64,000 bases of DNA. Origin: Planktothrix sp. FACHB-1365. GTDB taxonomy: Bacteria > Cyanobacteriota > Cyanobacteriia > Cyanobacteriales > Microcoleaceae. This document shows positions 55,476 through 64,000 of this stretch, in pieces (position 1 is the first letter of the stretch; each line of letters begins with the position of its first letter). The position numbers were made by a program, and so were the translations under genes. The stretch is taken from contig NZ_JACJSC010000017.1 in assembly GCF_014697575.1 (NCBI RefSeq), positions 1 to 64,000 of the forward strand. Direction: 5' to 3'. Below the pieces are notes generated by a model. It was not told where the DNA came from, ran no database searches, and worked only from the letters and a program-made list of their open reading frames with translations.

Positions 55476-55513
55476 AATATCCCCTTAGTAGTTCATCTGC
55501 TAAGGGGATATTT
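55476..55513 (+). terminator. Intrinsic terminator after devA
   Basis: AATATCCCCTTAG (55476-55488) pairs with CTAAGGGGATATT (55500-55512) around an 11-base loop, followed by T-rich DNA. 30 bp after the devA stop. Confidence 0.85.
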
Positions 55514-55659
55514 ATCATTTGTTATAAAGGTTATAGACGGTGTTTTTGAGACTTGACACTTTTCAACAGAGAAATATATAATCAGTAATATGGAATTCTA
55601 TTCAAGTTTATTCTAAAATATAACAACCTAAAATTTAAAGACAAAATTAACTGAAAATT

Positions 55660-56319
55660 ATGGAAACTATACCTCTAACTCCCAAAGTACAAGAAGAAAT
55701 TACCAAACTTTCCCAAAAGTCTCAGAATCATCCTATCACTTCTAATGACCTTGAAAAATTTGCTTTGCTAGTAATTCAAGATTATGACACGCGCTTTAAA
55801 CAAAAATCAGAAACCTCTTCCCCTTCAAAAGCTCAGAAAATTATTGAAAAGGATGATAGGCTATTAAATAAACCTTCAGAAAAACTTCCAAAAGATAAAC
55901 ACCTTAAAATTACAGAAATTAAAGAAGCGATATATAAAAGATTTAATGTTAAAGACACTGATGAATTAAAAAAATCAGAACAATTTAAAATGGCAACTGA
56001 TGGGATGGATAAATTAGATTTTAGCCAAAAACAAACCTGGGAAATGTTATATCGTAAATGGATTGATATTTTACCCGATGAAACCAATGAAGACGGCTAT
56101 GGTTGTATTAATCGTATTGACATTTTTAAATACTTTCGACCTTGGCAGGTTTTTAATTTAGACTCTAAGACAGCAACCCAAGATGATATTAAAACAGCTT
56201 TTCGTCAATTATCTAAAATTTATCATCCTGATAATCAAGAAACAGGCGATCGCAAAATCTTTGAACGCCTTACGCAAATGTATAATAGTCTAATTGCGGC
56301 AATACCTAAAAAGTCTTAA
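55660..56319 (+). CDS. J-domain protein with novel N-terminal region
   Basis: 219 residues. The C-terminal about 60 residues form a J domain (DDIKTAFRQLSKIYHPDNQETGD; HPD at 189-191; FERLTQMYNSLIAAI), able to stimulate a DnaK ATPase. Residues 1-150 are charged and helical with no recognised domain. Unusually, the J domain is C-terminal. 41 bp upstream of the HNH-ACP gene on the same strand, so very probably one transcript. Preceded by an AT-rich promoter region after the devA terminator and followed by a terminator after the partner gene, so the pair is a self-contained unit. Confidence 0.82.
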   Translation: METIPLTPKVQEEITKLSQKSQNHPITSNDLEKFALLVIQDYDTRFKQKSETSSPSKAQKIIEKDDRLLNKPSEKLPKDKHLKITEIKEAIYKRFNVKDTDELKKSEQFKMATDGMDKLDFSQKQTWEMLYRKWIDILPDETNEDGYGCINRIDIFKYFRPWQVFNLDSKTATQDDIKTAFRQLSKIYHPDNQETGDRKIFERLTQMYNSLIAAIPKKS

Positions 56320-56360
56320 GCAAACCACCTATCATAATCTAATAGCAGAGGGATTTTAAA

Positions 56361-57689
56361 ATGGCACGAGAAGATTTCTTTATTACTGAGGAAGATATTT
56401 TACAAGGTCTTGACCTACAAAAAGAAGAATTAGAGCAAATAATATCAGCAATAGAAAAGGAGAAAAACAAGTTTGTCTGGGAAGAAGAAATACATTTTAG
56501 GTATGTCAATAAAAGTCAGAAAAAACGAGATTTTTCTCGATTATCTCTAATTGTTATAGGAGAATACTTTGAAACTGATGAGCAATTAGAGCAAGCCACA
56601 AAAGTTCTTGAGTTACTGGCAAAAAAAATCAGTGAACAAGAAAAGAAACAAATTGATAATGAAATTGTAGAGAAAACTCTTTCAATTCTAGGTGATGATT
56701 CAAGCAAAATATTGCTAAGGCGGAATCGTCATTGGCTCAAGTTTCAGGATGTGCGTAAAATACTTAAAACCACTAAACACCGCTTAAAAAAAGCTTTTAA
56801 AGATATTGCAAGGTCTGATCTACCCTTAATTATAGAGGAGGATTTTGAAGATATAGAGGATGATCGTTATTATTCTTTTTCAGGTTTAGAACGAATTAGT
56901 GTAGAATTATCTGAGAAATTAACTAATAGATTAAAACGTCTATATGCTGCTAGAGTTCCTCAAGTTGCTATCCCAATTATTAAACACAAAGCAACACCGA
57001 AGCTGCCTTTAAAAGCTGAGATTGATAGGGCGATGAAAGAAGCACCCAAAAAACAGAAGAATCAATGTCAAATCACAGGAGAAACCCAGTCAAAAACTAT
57101 GATCTTAGCCGTACATCATCTTTATAACAAAAGTACATATCCTGAACTAGCTGCTGAACAGGATAATCTTTTAGTTATTAAACAAGAAATTCATCAAGAG
57201 TTTCATTGTTGGCATGAGGGTTTTGATAAACCTTGTACAATCAGTGATTTTATATCCTTTATTAAACTAAAATATTCTGGTAATCATGTACTTTTATCTC
57301 AACTTAATGAGCGCAAGAAAACTTTAGAAACTAAATTAAAACCCCGTTCAAAGTTTTTAGCACTACCAGCCCCATCACCCACACCGCCACCAGCCTCAGT
57401 ACCAATAGAACCTTCTAAAACTGAACCTTCTAAAACCCAAGAAACTAACACAACATTGTTTGAAAAAGTGAAGGAAATTGTTAAAGAGCAATTAGACGTT
57501 GAGGAAGATAAAATTACTCCAGAGGCTAACTTTATCGATGATCTAGGCGCTGATTCTCTGGATAAAGAGAAACTCGTCATGGCGTTGGAAGAGAAATTTG
57601 AAGTCGAAATTCCTGATGAAGACGCTGAAAATCTTAATACCGTTCAAGACGTTGTAAACTACATCAAGAAGAACGCAGCTAATGAATAA
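56361..57689 (+). CDS. HNH-like nuclease fused to acyl carrier protein
   Basis: 442 residues. 1-200: helical, charged, unrecognised. 234-308: His-Me finger (HNH)-like: [10 protein letters not shown] then [21 protein letters not shown] (H252/H253, N269), [12 protein letters not shown] (H278, H282), [13 protein letters not shown]. 335-365: Pro/Ser/Thr linker. 366-440: a complete acyl carrier protein with [31 protein letters not shown], phosphopantetheine serine S399, close to AcpP of fatty-acid synthesis in every conserved position. A GAGGGATT ribosome-binding site precedes the ATG. The carrier domain cannot belong to a PKS/FAS module here; none is nearby. Cotranscribed with the J-domain gene. 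A nuclease controlled by acylation or ACP partner binding is an inference. Confidence 0.83.
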   Translation: MAREDFFITEEDILQGLDLQKEELEQIISAIEKEKNKFVWEEEIHFRYVNKSQKKRDFSRLSLIVIGEYFETDEQLEQATKVLELLAKKISEQEKKQIDNEIVEKTLSILGDDSSKILLRRNRHWLKFQDVRKILKTTKHRLKKAFKDIARSDLPLIIEEDFEDIEDDRYYSFSGLERISVELSEKLTNRLKRLYAARVPQVAIPIIKHKATPKLPLKAEIDRAMKEAPKKQKNQCQITGETQSKTMILAVHHLYNKSTYPELAAEQDNLLVIKQEIHQEFHCWHEGFDKPCTISDFISFIKLKYSGNHVLLSQLNERKKTLETKLKPRSKFLALPAPSPTPPPASVPIEPSKTEPSKTQETNTTLFEKVKEIVKEQLDVEEDKITPEANFIDDLGADSLDKEKLVMALEEKFEVEIPDEDAENLNTVQDVVNYIKKNAANE

Positions 57690-57775
57690 TCTGCAACTGA
57701 GGTAAAATCAACAAAACGAGCGGAGGATTAGCCTTTCACCAGTCTCACAGAAATTTTTTACTGCTGAAGTCAACA

Positions 57776-57808
57776 AAACCGGGTTAATAACTGTTATCAA
57801 CCCAGTTT
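57776..57808. terminator. Bidirectional terminator hairpin
   Basis: AAAC-C-GGGTTaATAAC / GTTATcAACCC-a-GTTT, a long near-perfect stem with a one-base loop, between the convergent ends of the HNH-ACP gene and the cytochrome gene. T-rich DNA follows on the plus strand. Confidence 0.75.
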
Positions 57809-57811
57809 ATG

Positions 57812-58153
57812 CTAATTTTTCCAATTCTTTTCCGCCTGTTCTAAAACATAAGTAGAAACCGCTTGAATTTCTGCATCTGTTAAACGCTCTTTGTAAGCAG
57901 ACATATTATTTTTGCCATTAGTAACTAAGGCTGAAATTGCTTCTAAAGTATTAACATGATTGCGTTCTAAGGCTTTTTTCTTTAAGGTTTTTCCTCGTCG
58001 GACAATATTTCCTCCCCCGACATGACATCCCACACATTGCGCTTCAAATATTTTAGCTCCTGTATCCAGATTAACAGCTAATGCTGGGAAAGAAATAGGA
58101 CTTAGAATTAAGGTTAAGGTTAATAATAATATTAGAAGTGATTTTTTTAGCAT
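57812..58153 (-). CDS. Cytochrome c6-like protein
   Basis: 113 residues. Cleavable signal peptide (KKSLLILLLTLTLILSPISFPALA), mature domain with haem motif CVGCH (C40, C43, H44) and the sixth ligand M84 (NNMSAYKERL). The C-terminal LTDAEIQAVSTYVLEQAEKNW is typical of the c6 family. Either PetJ-type (electron carrier from cytochrome b6f to PSI or oxidase) or the c6B/c6C-like group; insertion of Lys-rich sequence after the haem (VRRGKTLKKKALERNH) is unlike classical PetJ but common in cyanobacteria. Lumenal/periplasmic. Confidence 0.9.
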   Translation of the reverse strand: MLKKSLLILLLTLTLILSPISFPALAVNLDTGAKIFEAQCVGCHVGGGNIVRRGKTLKKKALERNHVNTLEAISALVTNGKNNMSAYKERLTDAEIQAVSTYVLEQAEKNWKN

Positions 58154-58208
58154 TTTTTATCTGACGGGTAAAAATTTTGTGACTTGGATAGAGATCAAAC
58201 CGTTAAAA

Positions 58209-58664
58209 TTAGGGTAAATAATCAGAATTAAGAATATCTTCTAATGAAAAAGGAGTTTCAAGAGGAAATAAATCACGAGGTAACTGATGAGTTTTTAAAG
58301 CATCGGTTCTAGCTTGCTCATAACAATCGAAGAATATTTCATCTAACAATGTCCTTAAACTTGGGCTATCTTCTAAGGATAATTCAATTTTTAATCGTTG
58401 TTCTATAACGTTATTGAGCCATCCTCTGGCATTACATTCTTTTTCGCTTGTCCAATATTTTAATTTTAACAAGTTTTTAATTAATGTTATTAATCTACTC
58501 TGTAAAGTTTCTTTAACATGGGTTTTTAAATTTTCAATTTCTGATTTTAAATTATCAATATCGAGTTGATTGAGTTGACGAGTTTGTAAAATTTCTGAGG
58601 TTTTTTGTAGCCAGAGATAATAATCTTTTTCATAGAGAGATTGATATTGAGATAGCTTTTCCAT
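58209..58664 (-). CDS. DUF29 family protein
   Basis: 151 residues with the DUF29 pattern: LYEKDYYLWLQKTSEILQTRQLNQLDIDNLKSEIENL, then HVKETLQSRLITLIKNLLKLKYW. Helical, soluble, abundant in cyanobacteria and of unknown function. Lies 56 bp upstream of the cytochrome gene on the same strand. Confidence 0.88.
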   Translation of the reverse strand: MEKLSQYQSLYEKDYYLWLQKTSEILQTRQLNQLDIDNLKSEIENLKTHVKETLQSRLITLIKNLLKLKYWTSEKECNARGWLNNVIEQRLKIELSLEDSPSLRTLLDEIFFDCYEQARTDALKTHQLPRDLFPLETPFSLEDILNSDYLP

Positions 58665-58812
58665 GAATTTTGCCTAATTTCAAGATATCTAATCTAATAT
58701 CATATCACACAAAATTAATGACAAAGACAAATACCAAATCGGGATGGACTCTCAGCTTTTATTGTACCCAGATTGACTTAACATCCAACAAATATGATAA
58801 AATCAAATTTAG

Positions 58813-60990
58813 ATGGAACATCTGTTGGTTTTGAATCCCATGCTCAATATTCCCCAAATTCTCGCTCAAGAACTGTCTCTTAAACCCTTTCAAGTAGAAA
58901 ACGCGCTACAATTGTTTTCTGAGGGAGCAACGATTCCGTTTGTGGCGCGATACCGGAAAGAACTCACCGGGTCTTTAGATGAAATTCAACTGCGGGATCT
59001 TTCAGAACGCTATACCTATTTAACGGAATTAGAAGATCGGAAAAAAAGTATTTTAGACGCGATCGCATCTCAAGATAAACTCACCGATGAATTGCGAGAA
59101 AAAATCGAAAATTGTTTACAGAAAACTGAACTCGAAGATTTATATTTACCTTATAAACCCAAACGGCGAACTCGCGCTACTGTTGCGAAAGAAAAAGGAT
59201 TAGAACCTCTCGCTCAATTTATTGCTAATTTTAATCAACCCAATTCCCCGACGGTTGCGTTAGAAGGGGAAGCCGAAAAATATATTTCTGAAGAAAAAGG
59301 CGTGAAAACCGTTGAAGATGCCTTAAATGGAGCCTCTGATATTTTAGCAGAAATTGTGTCTGAGAAAGCAAATTTACGAGCTTATTTGAGAGACTATTTA
59401 ATGAATGAGGGGGTGTTTTCATCCCAGGTGAAAGACGATTACCCCGAAGGAACAACGAAGTTTGAAATGTATCGTCAATATCGAGAAAATGTACAGGATA
59501 TTAAACCTCATAATTTATTAGCGTTATTTCGGGGAGAAACGGAAGGAATCTTAAAAGTTGAGATTGAATTTGATGAGGATTTTGTACAGTCTTATTTAGA
59601 ATCTCAGGAAATTAAAACGAAAAATCCGGTGATTCGGAAATTTTATCAACCGATGTTAAAAGATGCTTTTAATCGGTTAATGAAAACGTCCTTAATGAGT
59701 GAAGTCAGAAGCGATCGCAAAGCCTACGCCGATTTAGAATCCATTAAAACCTTTGAAGCCAATTTAAGAGAATTATTACTCGCCTCACCGGCGGGAATGA
59801 AACCCACTTTAGCCATTGACCCAGGGTTTAGAACCGGATGCAAAGTTTCAGTTTTATCAGAAACCGGAAAATTCTGTGAATATCATACGATTTTCCCTCA
59901 TCAAGCAGAAGGTCAACGTCAAGAAGCCGCGAAAAAAGTTAAACAATTAATCGATAAATATAATATTGAATTAATCGCCATTGGAAATGGAACTGCTGGA
60001 CGAGAAACCGATGAATTTATAACCGAAATTATCGCTAAATTAGACCGAAAACCGATTAAAGTTATGGTGAATGAATCCGGCGCATCCATTTATTCTGCGA
60101 GTGATGTGGCGCGACAAGAATTCCCTGATTTAGACTTAACGGTGCGAGGTGCAATTAGTATCGGACGACGGTTACAAGATCCGTTAGCGGAATTAGTAAA
60201 AATTGATCCGAAATCCATCGGAGTTGGACAATATCAACATGATGTCGATCAAAAATTATTAAAGAAAAAACTGGATGATACGGTTGAAAGTTGTGTGAAT
60301 TATGTGGGAGTAGAATTAAATACTGCATCTAAAGAATTATTAACCTTCGTTTCAGGAATTACCCCAACAGTAGCGCAGAATATTGTCAATTATCGTAATG
60401 AAAATGGAGCCTTTAAAACCCGTAAGGAACTGTTAAAAGTTGCTAAATTAGGGCCTAAAGCGTTTCAACAGGCGGCAGGATTTTTAAGAATTCGAGGGGG
60501 GGTTAATCCTTTAGATAATACCGCCGTTCACCCCGAAAGTTATAAGGTGGTGGAAGTCATGGCGAAAGATTTAGGCATTTCCTTGAATAATATTAGCCAA
60601 TTTAAGGATAAAATTAAATCCGTTAAACTGGATAAATATGTTACCGATACCATTGGAATTCCAACTTTAAAAGACATTATTAACGAACTCGAAAAACCCG
60701 GACGAGATCCCCGTGCGGAGTTCAAATATGCCACATTTAAGGAAGGAATTAAAGAAATAACGGATTTAAAAAATGGCATGGAATTAGAAGGAATTGTCAC
60801 GAATGTAGTGGCTTTTGGTGCATTTGTTGATATTGGAGTTCATCAAGATGGGTTAGTTCATATTTCCCAAATTGCGGATCAATTTGTTGATGATCCGAAT
60901 AAATTTGTTAAAGTTGGACAAGTGGTGAAAGTGCGGGTGATGGAAGTTAATGAAAAGTTAAAACGGATTAGTTTAACGATGAAACTGTAG
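58813..60990 (+). CDS. tex: Tex-family RNA-binding transcription accessory protein
   Basis: 725 residues if started at 58813; the ATG at 58843 (MLNIPQILAQELSLKPFQVENAL) is the commoner start in this family. Domains: Tex N-terminal helical region (to about 195), YqgF/RNase H-like (about 335-435; TLAIDPGFRTGCKVSV), helix-hairpin-helix (about 500-565; FVSGITPTVAQNIVNYRNENGAF), and C-terminal S1 (about 650-725; GMELEGIVTNVVAFGAFVDIGVHQDGLVHIS). Tex binds nucleic acid and RNA polymerase. Single gene. Confidence 0.95.
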   Translation: MEHLLVLNPMLNIPQILAQELSLKPFQVENALQLFSEGATIPFVARYRKELTGSLDEIQLRDLSERYTYLTELEDRKKSILDAIASQDKLTDELREKIENCLQKTELEDLYLPYKPKRRTRATVAKEKGLEPLAQFIANFNQPNSPTVALEGEAEKYISEEKGVKTVEDALNGASDILAEIVSEKANLRAYLRDYLMNEGVFSSQVKDDYPEGTTKFEMYRQYRENVQDIKPHNLLALFRGETEGILKVEIEFDEDFVQSYLESQEIKTKNPVIRKFYQPMLKDAFNRLMKTSLMSEVRSDRKAYADLESIKTFEANLRELLLASPAGMKPTLAIDPGFRTGCKVSVLSETGKFCEYHTIFPHQAEGQRQEAAKKVKQLIDKYNIELIAIGNGTAGRETDEFITEIIAKLDRKPIKVMVNESGASIYSASDVARQEFPDLDLTVRGAISIGRRLQDPLAELVKIDPKSIGVGQYQHDVDQKLLKKKLDDTVESCVNYVGVELNTASKELLTFVSGITPTVAQNIVNYRNENGAFKTRKELLKVAKLGPKAFQQAAGFLRIRGGVNPLDNTAVHPESYKVVEVMAKDLGISLNNISQFKDKIKSVKLDKYVTDTIGIPTLKDIINELEKPGRDPRAEFKYATFKEGIKEITDLKNGMELEGIVTNVVAFGAFVDIGVHQDGLVHISQIADQFVDDPNKFVKVGQVVKVRVMEVNEKLKRISLTMKL

Positions 60991-61045
60991 GGAATATATG
61001 AGGGATTCTAAATCGATTTCATAATATAGCGCGGAGCACGATGCG

Positions 61046-61750
61046 TTACCAAATTAAAGGAATTAATCTATATTTCACCTGATTTGTGTAATCTTGATAT
61101 CCTTCTAATTCTTCAACTAACATCTTTTCTTCTCCCCTAATTCTAGCAACGAGAAGTAAGGATATTATAACACCGATTAAAACCCCATATTGAGAACCCA
61201 ATAATAGGGGTGTTCCCAGGAATAAAAAGATCGCGCCTAGATACATAGGATGTCTAACAAAGCCATAAACACCAGTGGAAACGACGTGGTGATTTCGTTC
61301 AGTTTGGATTCTGACCAGAGGCGATAAAAAGGTATTATCTGTAAAAGCTCGGTATAAAAAGAAAAATGAAATCAATAATCCTATCCCTCCCAAAATTTTT
61401 AGCTCCCAGGGGAAATTTGTTGTCCATTGATATCGTTTGCTATCTAAAGGCATGATTATAATCCAAGCTAAAAATAAAAGTTCAAATCCATACAGAAAAT
61501 ATTGATCCCATACTTTTTGATTATCTGATCCGGGTTGCTTAAATCTTTCTACGAGTAATTCCGGGTCTTTTCGATATAAATAAATGGCAGTAACTCCAGA
61601 AATGATAATTAGCCAAACTCCAAAAATCCATCCTTCAAGCCATAACCAATCTCCTGAAAGAAGTAGAAGTAATAGAGGGATGATAAGAATATAAATAATT
61701 GCCAGAATAATCTGACCTGTTGATAATTTCTTATTTTCTATTGACATCAT
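61046..61750 (-). CDS. Isoprenylcysteine methyltransferase-family membrane protein
   Basis: The frame is open from 61810, but ATG 61750 directly follows a perfect AGGAGG, giving 234 residues (MMSIENKKLSTGQIILAI...). Five membrane segments, and a C-terminal ICMT/PEMT-like methyltransferase block: VSTGVYGFVRHPMYLGAIFLFLGTPLLLGS and RIRGEEKMLVEELEGYQDYTNQVKYRLIPLIW. Bacterial members methylate unknown small or lipid substrates with SAM. 24 bp after the MAPEG gene; one operon. Confidence 0.87.
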   Translation of the reverse strand: MMSIENKKLSTGQIILAIIYILIIPLLLLLLSGDWLWLEGWIFGVWLIIISGVTAIYLYRKDPELLVERFKQPGSDNQKVWDQYFLYGFELLFLAWIIIMPLDSKRYQWTTNFPWELKILGGIGLLISFFFLYRAFTDNTFLSPLVRIQTERNHHVVSTGVYGFVRHPMYLGAIFLFLGTPLLLGSQYGVLIGVIISLLLVARIRGEEKMLVEELEGYQDYTNQVKYRLIPLIW

Positions 61751-61773
61751 TAAACCTCCTCGAAATTCCTCAA

Positions 61774-62235
61774 CTAAACCAATGCTAAGACAGTTAAGGT
61801 CACTAAACAACTGAACTGAATGACTAAGCTAAACAGCCGAAAATTAGGATTTAAACCTGCAATATGAATCAGTGAATGTAGCAGACGAAATCCGATATAC
61901 ACAATAATTAACACATCTACCGTTGTTCCAGAGATACCCCGAACAGTTAGCAGGAAAACCACTCCCAGATACAAAGGTAGGTTCTCAATTAAGTTTGCGT
62001 GAACCCGAAACAGTCGCCAAAGCAAACTTTCATCATTCGGTGTGCCAAAATCTTTTACAGAGCCACCCGCCGCGAGATGGCGAATTCTGACAGCGAGTAG
62101 CAGCACAACAATAAAAATTATCCACAGAATGAAAATAGCTAAACCCCACAGAGGAACAGTCATATCGCTTAATAATAAAGTGGGTACTTTTCCGTTCAAG
62201 GTGGAACTTATTCCGGCTATCGGTTGAATAGGCAC
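61774..62235 (-). CDS. MAPEG-family membrane protein
   Basis: 153 residues from GTG at 62235 (GGAGCAATAAC upstream); ATG at 62163 (MTVPLWGLAIFILWIIF) is an alternative start. Four membrane helices. MAPEG hallmark: FRVHANLIENLPLYLGVVFL. MAPEG proteins include glutathione-dependent membrane transferases. Translated together with the ICMT-like gene, suggesting joint action on a membrane-soluble substrate. Confidence 0.87.
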   Translation of the reverse strand: MPIQPIAGISSTLNGKVPTLLLSDMTVPLWGLAIFILWIIFIVVLLLAVRIRHLAAGGSVKDFGTPNDESLLWRLFRVHANLIENLPLYLGVVFLLTVRGISGTTVDVLIIVYIGFRLLHSLIHIAGLNPNFRLFSLVIQFSCLVTLTVLALV

Positions 62236-62727
62236 GTTATTGCTCCTGTATATGGGGTTAACGGTGGCGGAGATTAGTCTGTCTAATCCTCGCTTGATTT
62301 TAGTTTGCGCGATCGCTCTACAGATTCACTCACCCAAAAGATAGTATTTAAAGTTAGGGTTTGACTAAAGAGTTTACACTTTCATAAATTTGGGCAAAAA
62401 TTTTAATCCCAGAACGATGAAGCAAGGATTTTAAACTATTAATATATTTTCATGAATAGCAGTTTACAAAAATTGAAATAAATTATAAAATTTTTATCCT
62501 TACCCTCTGGGATCAATAAATCCTGACCGTTGTACTGCTACCGCCCGGATTGAGCCAAACAAGTTTATGATACCCTAAAAATTTACTCAATCCAAATAGC
62601 CTGTAAAGCAACTCAGTCTAACCCGATGATTGTTACTCAGAGGTATTTGAGTATTTCAGCCTACAGAACATTAAAGGTTTCCCTCTCAAAAAACAATTGC
62701 AGTCCCCCTTTAGAGCAGGAATGAGTG
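62236..62727. other. Intergenic region upstream of the Omp85 gene
   Basis: About 490 bp between divergent genes. A HIP1-like GCGATCGC at about 62309 and AT-rich DNA; no RNA gene or named motif seen. Confidence 0.5.
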
Positions 62728-64000
62728 ATGATGCAAAACAATAGAAAAAAACACCAAACTTTTCAAGGTCAACATCAAAAACTTGAAAATCTGCCTATAT
62801 TAACTTTTAAAATCGGTTCTATTGTTACTATTTTAACATCGGGGTTTTTGGGGATATCCGCTTTAGCCAGTAATCATTTATCTGAAAATAAAAACTCCCC
62901 AGTTCATCCGGTTTTGGAGACGTTACAAGCGCAAACAACTCCCGCTTCTGAACCCAATAATCCTAATGTTAATCCTAATATTGAAGTTTTAATTGCAGAA
63001 GTCGTTATTAAGGGAATAGAGGATATCCAACTTCAAAAAGAAATTGAACAAATTATTTATACAAAAGCAGGTAAAACCACAACTCGTCAGAAATTACAAG
63101 AGGATATTAATCAGATTTTCGCCTTGGGTTGGTTTAGAACTGTACAAGTAATTCCAGAAGATACACCTAAAGGTGTACGAGTTACTTTTGTCGTAGAAGT
63201 TAACCCTGTTTTGCGTTCTATTAAGGTGATCGGGAATCAAGTTTTAACGACGGAAATTGTTCAACAGATTTTTCAGCAGCAATTCAATCACCGTATTAAT
63301 TTAAAACAAATTGAGGCTGGAATTCAAAAAATTAATGCTTGGTATCAAGAGAAAGGTTATGCAATCGCTCAATTTATTACAGCACCCGAAATCAGTACCG
63401 ATGGAGTTGTAACTTTAACCGTTGCAGAAGGGTTAATTGAAGATATCCAAATTCAGTTTATTGATGCTAATAATCAGGTTAATTCAGCCACGACCTCTAT
63501 TAACAATTTAGAAGAACAATCTCCCTTTAAAAATGCGATTCAAATTAAAATTGGGGACGCTTTTAATCGAAATATAGCTGAAGCAGAAATCCAGAGGATT
63601 TTTGGAATTGGGGGATTTACAGATGTTAAATTAAGCCTTAGTCCAGGGGTGAAAAATCCTAGTTCAGCTATTATTATTTATCAAATTCAATCCCAAACGA
63701 CCTCTGAACGATTAGAACAAGAAGCTGAAAAATTGGCTAAAGAAAATACTCCCGAATCTCAACAAAAAGCCATTGAAAAATATGAACAAGTTGCTCAAAA
63801 TTATGCTCAAAAAGGCGATCGCCTTCGCCAAGCCTTAATTCTTCGCAAAATGGCAGATTTAGAAGCACAAACCGTTGAAAAATTAATAGCAGAAAGCCAA
63901 TCTTTAAATACGTCTCCTTTACTCTCAGCAAAAACGTCTTTAAAAGGGGATAACCGTTTAAACTTAGATTCATCTTCTTCGTTAGGATCATTGCTTCAAT
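62728..64000 (+). CDS. Omp85/BamA-type outer-membrane assembly protein (3' end outside window)
   Basis: Open from ATG 62728 (or 62731; GAGCAGGA upstream) to the right edge, 424 residues visible. Residues about 20-50 hold a signal or anchor segment (FKIGSIVTILTSGFLGISALA). POTRA-like domains follow: EVLIAEVVIKGIEDI..., VNPVLRSIKVIGNQVLTTEIVQQIF..., and a third LTVAEGLIEDIQIQFID...FNRNIAEAEIQRIFGIGGFTDVKLSL. Then a helical TPR-like insert (EQEAEKLAKENTPESQQKAIEKYEQVAQNYAQKGDRL) that is not part of the standard BamA layout. The beta-barrel lies beyond the window. Probably a paralogue of the main cyanobacterial Omp85. Confidence 0.85.
   Translation, partial: MMQNNRKKHQTFQGQHQKLENLPILTFKIGSIVTILTSGFLGISALASNHLSENKNSPVHPVLETLQAQTTPASEPNNPNVNPNIEVLIAEVVIKGIEDIQLQKEIEQIIYTKAGKTTTRQKLQEDINQIFALGWFRTVQVIPEDTPKGVRVTFVVEVNPVLRSIKVIGNQVLTTEIVQQIFQQQFNHRINLKQIEAGIQKINAWYQEKGYAIAQFITAPEISTDGVVTLTVAEGLIEDIQIQFIDANNQVNSATTSINNLEEQSPFKNAIQIKIGDAFNRNIAEAEIQRIFGIGGFTDVKLSLSPGVKNPSSAIIIYQIQSQTTSERLEQEAEKLAKENTPESQQKAIEKYEQVAQNYAQKGDRLRQALILRKMADLEAQTVEKLIAESQSLNTSPLLSAKTSLKGDNRLNLDSSSSLGSLLQ

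Overview
The window reads as a chromosomal segment of a filamentous, probably motile cyanobacterium of the Oscillatoriales/Planktothrix kind. The support is GCGATCGC (HIP1) octamers and their GCGATCG/CGATCGC cores scattered through genes, an AT-rich base composition, a complete hormogonium-motility (hmp) chemotaxis-like locus with its coiled-coil partner hmpF, a cyanobacterial-type HflX with a long N-terminal extension, a DevA/DevC-type ABC exporter, and many short palindromic and heptameric repeats. The genus is an inference. No tRNA, rRNA or CRISPR array was seen.

Layout. 1-3392 (minus) is the N-terminal part of a giant surface protein with a DUF4347 head and near-identical 95-residue Ig/cadherin-like repeats; it runs off the left edge. 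3687-4095 is an array of five 86-bp units built on AGAAACCGGGTTTCT palindromes. 4.1-8.9 kb holds a phosphoketolase bypass: xfp (minus), diverging from a histidine phosphatase and ackA. 9.0-13.35 kb is one unusual gene joining an enolase-superfamily racemase/epimerase to an NRPS adenylation-carrier-condensation module. 13.5-17.9 kb contains WD40 and toxin-antitoxin remnants around clpB. 18.0-21.4 kb is an AT-rich, probably acquired pair: a reverse transcriptase with a helical C-terminus, facing a NERD-nuclease/SF1 helicase, which looks like a small defence island. 21.7-24.2 kb carries a dehydrogenase, a tiny stand-alone MshEN-like protein and an Anbu proteasome-like peptidase. 24.6-29.1 kb is a second DUF4347 protein (beta-helix, Calx-beta, Pro-Thr stalk, RTX repeats). 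29.2-34.1 kb holds hflX, small proteins, a MITE, a stand-alone ArgRS-like anticodon-binding protein and a CRP/FNR regulator.

34.2-46.7 kb is the motility signalling locus: hmpF (minus), then hmpA-hmpE (plus), encoding a PATAN-REC protein, CheY, CheW, MCP and hybrid CheA. HmpD and HmpE carry long acidic linkers with repeated short FxxLL-like motifs. 46.8-55.4 kb has a cystine-lyase-like PLP enzyme, a RecB/DEDDy double nuclease, a DUF202 membrane protein, a phytase-like esterase, a tandem GNAT and devC-devA without devB. 55.66-57.69 kb is a two-gene unit, a J-domain protein and an HNH-like nuclease fused to an acyl carrier protein. I regard this and the racemase-NRPS fusion as the most novel content. 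57.8-64 kb holds a cytochrome c6-like protein, a DUF29 protein, tex, a MAPEG/ICMT membrane pair and the start of an Omp85 protein that leaves the right edge.

A theme across the window is small repeats hugging coding regions: 28-bp palindromes of the form GTAG...CTAC (four of them inside reading frames), heptamer arrays at stop codons and upstream of hmpE, and hairpin arrays that supply the last residues of genes.
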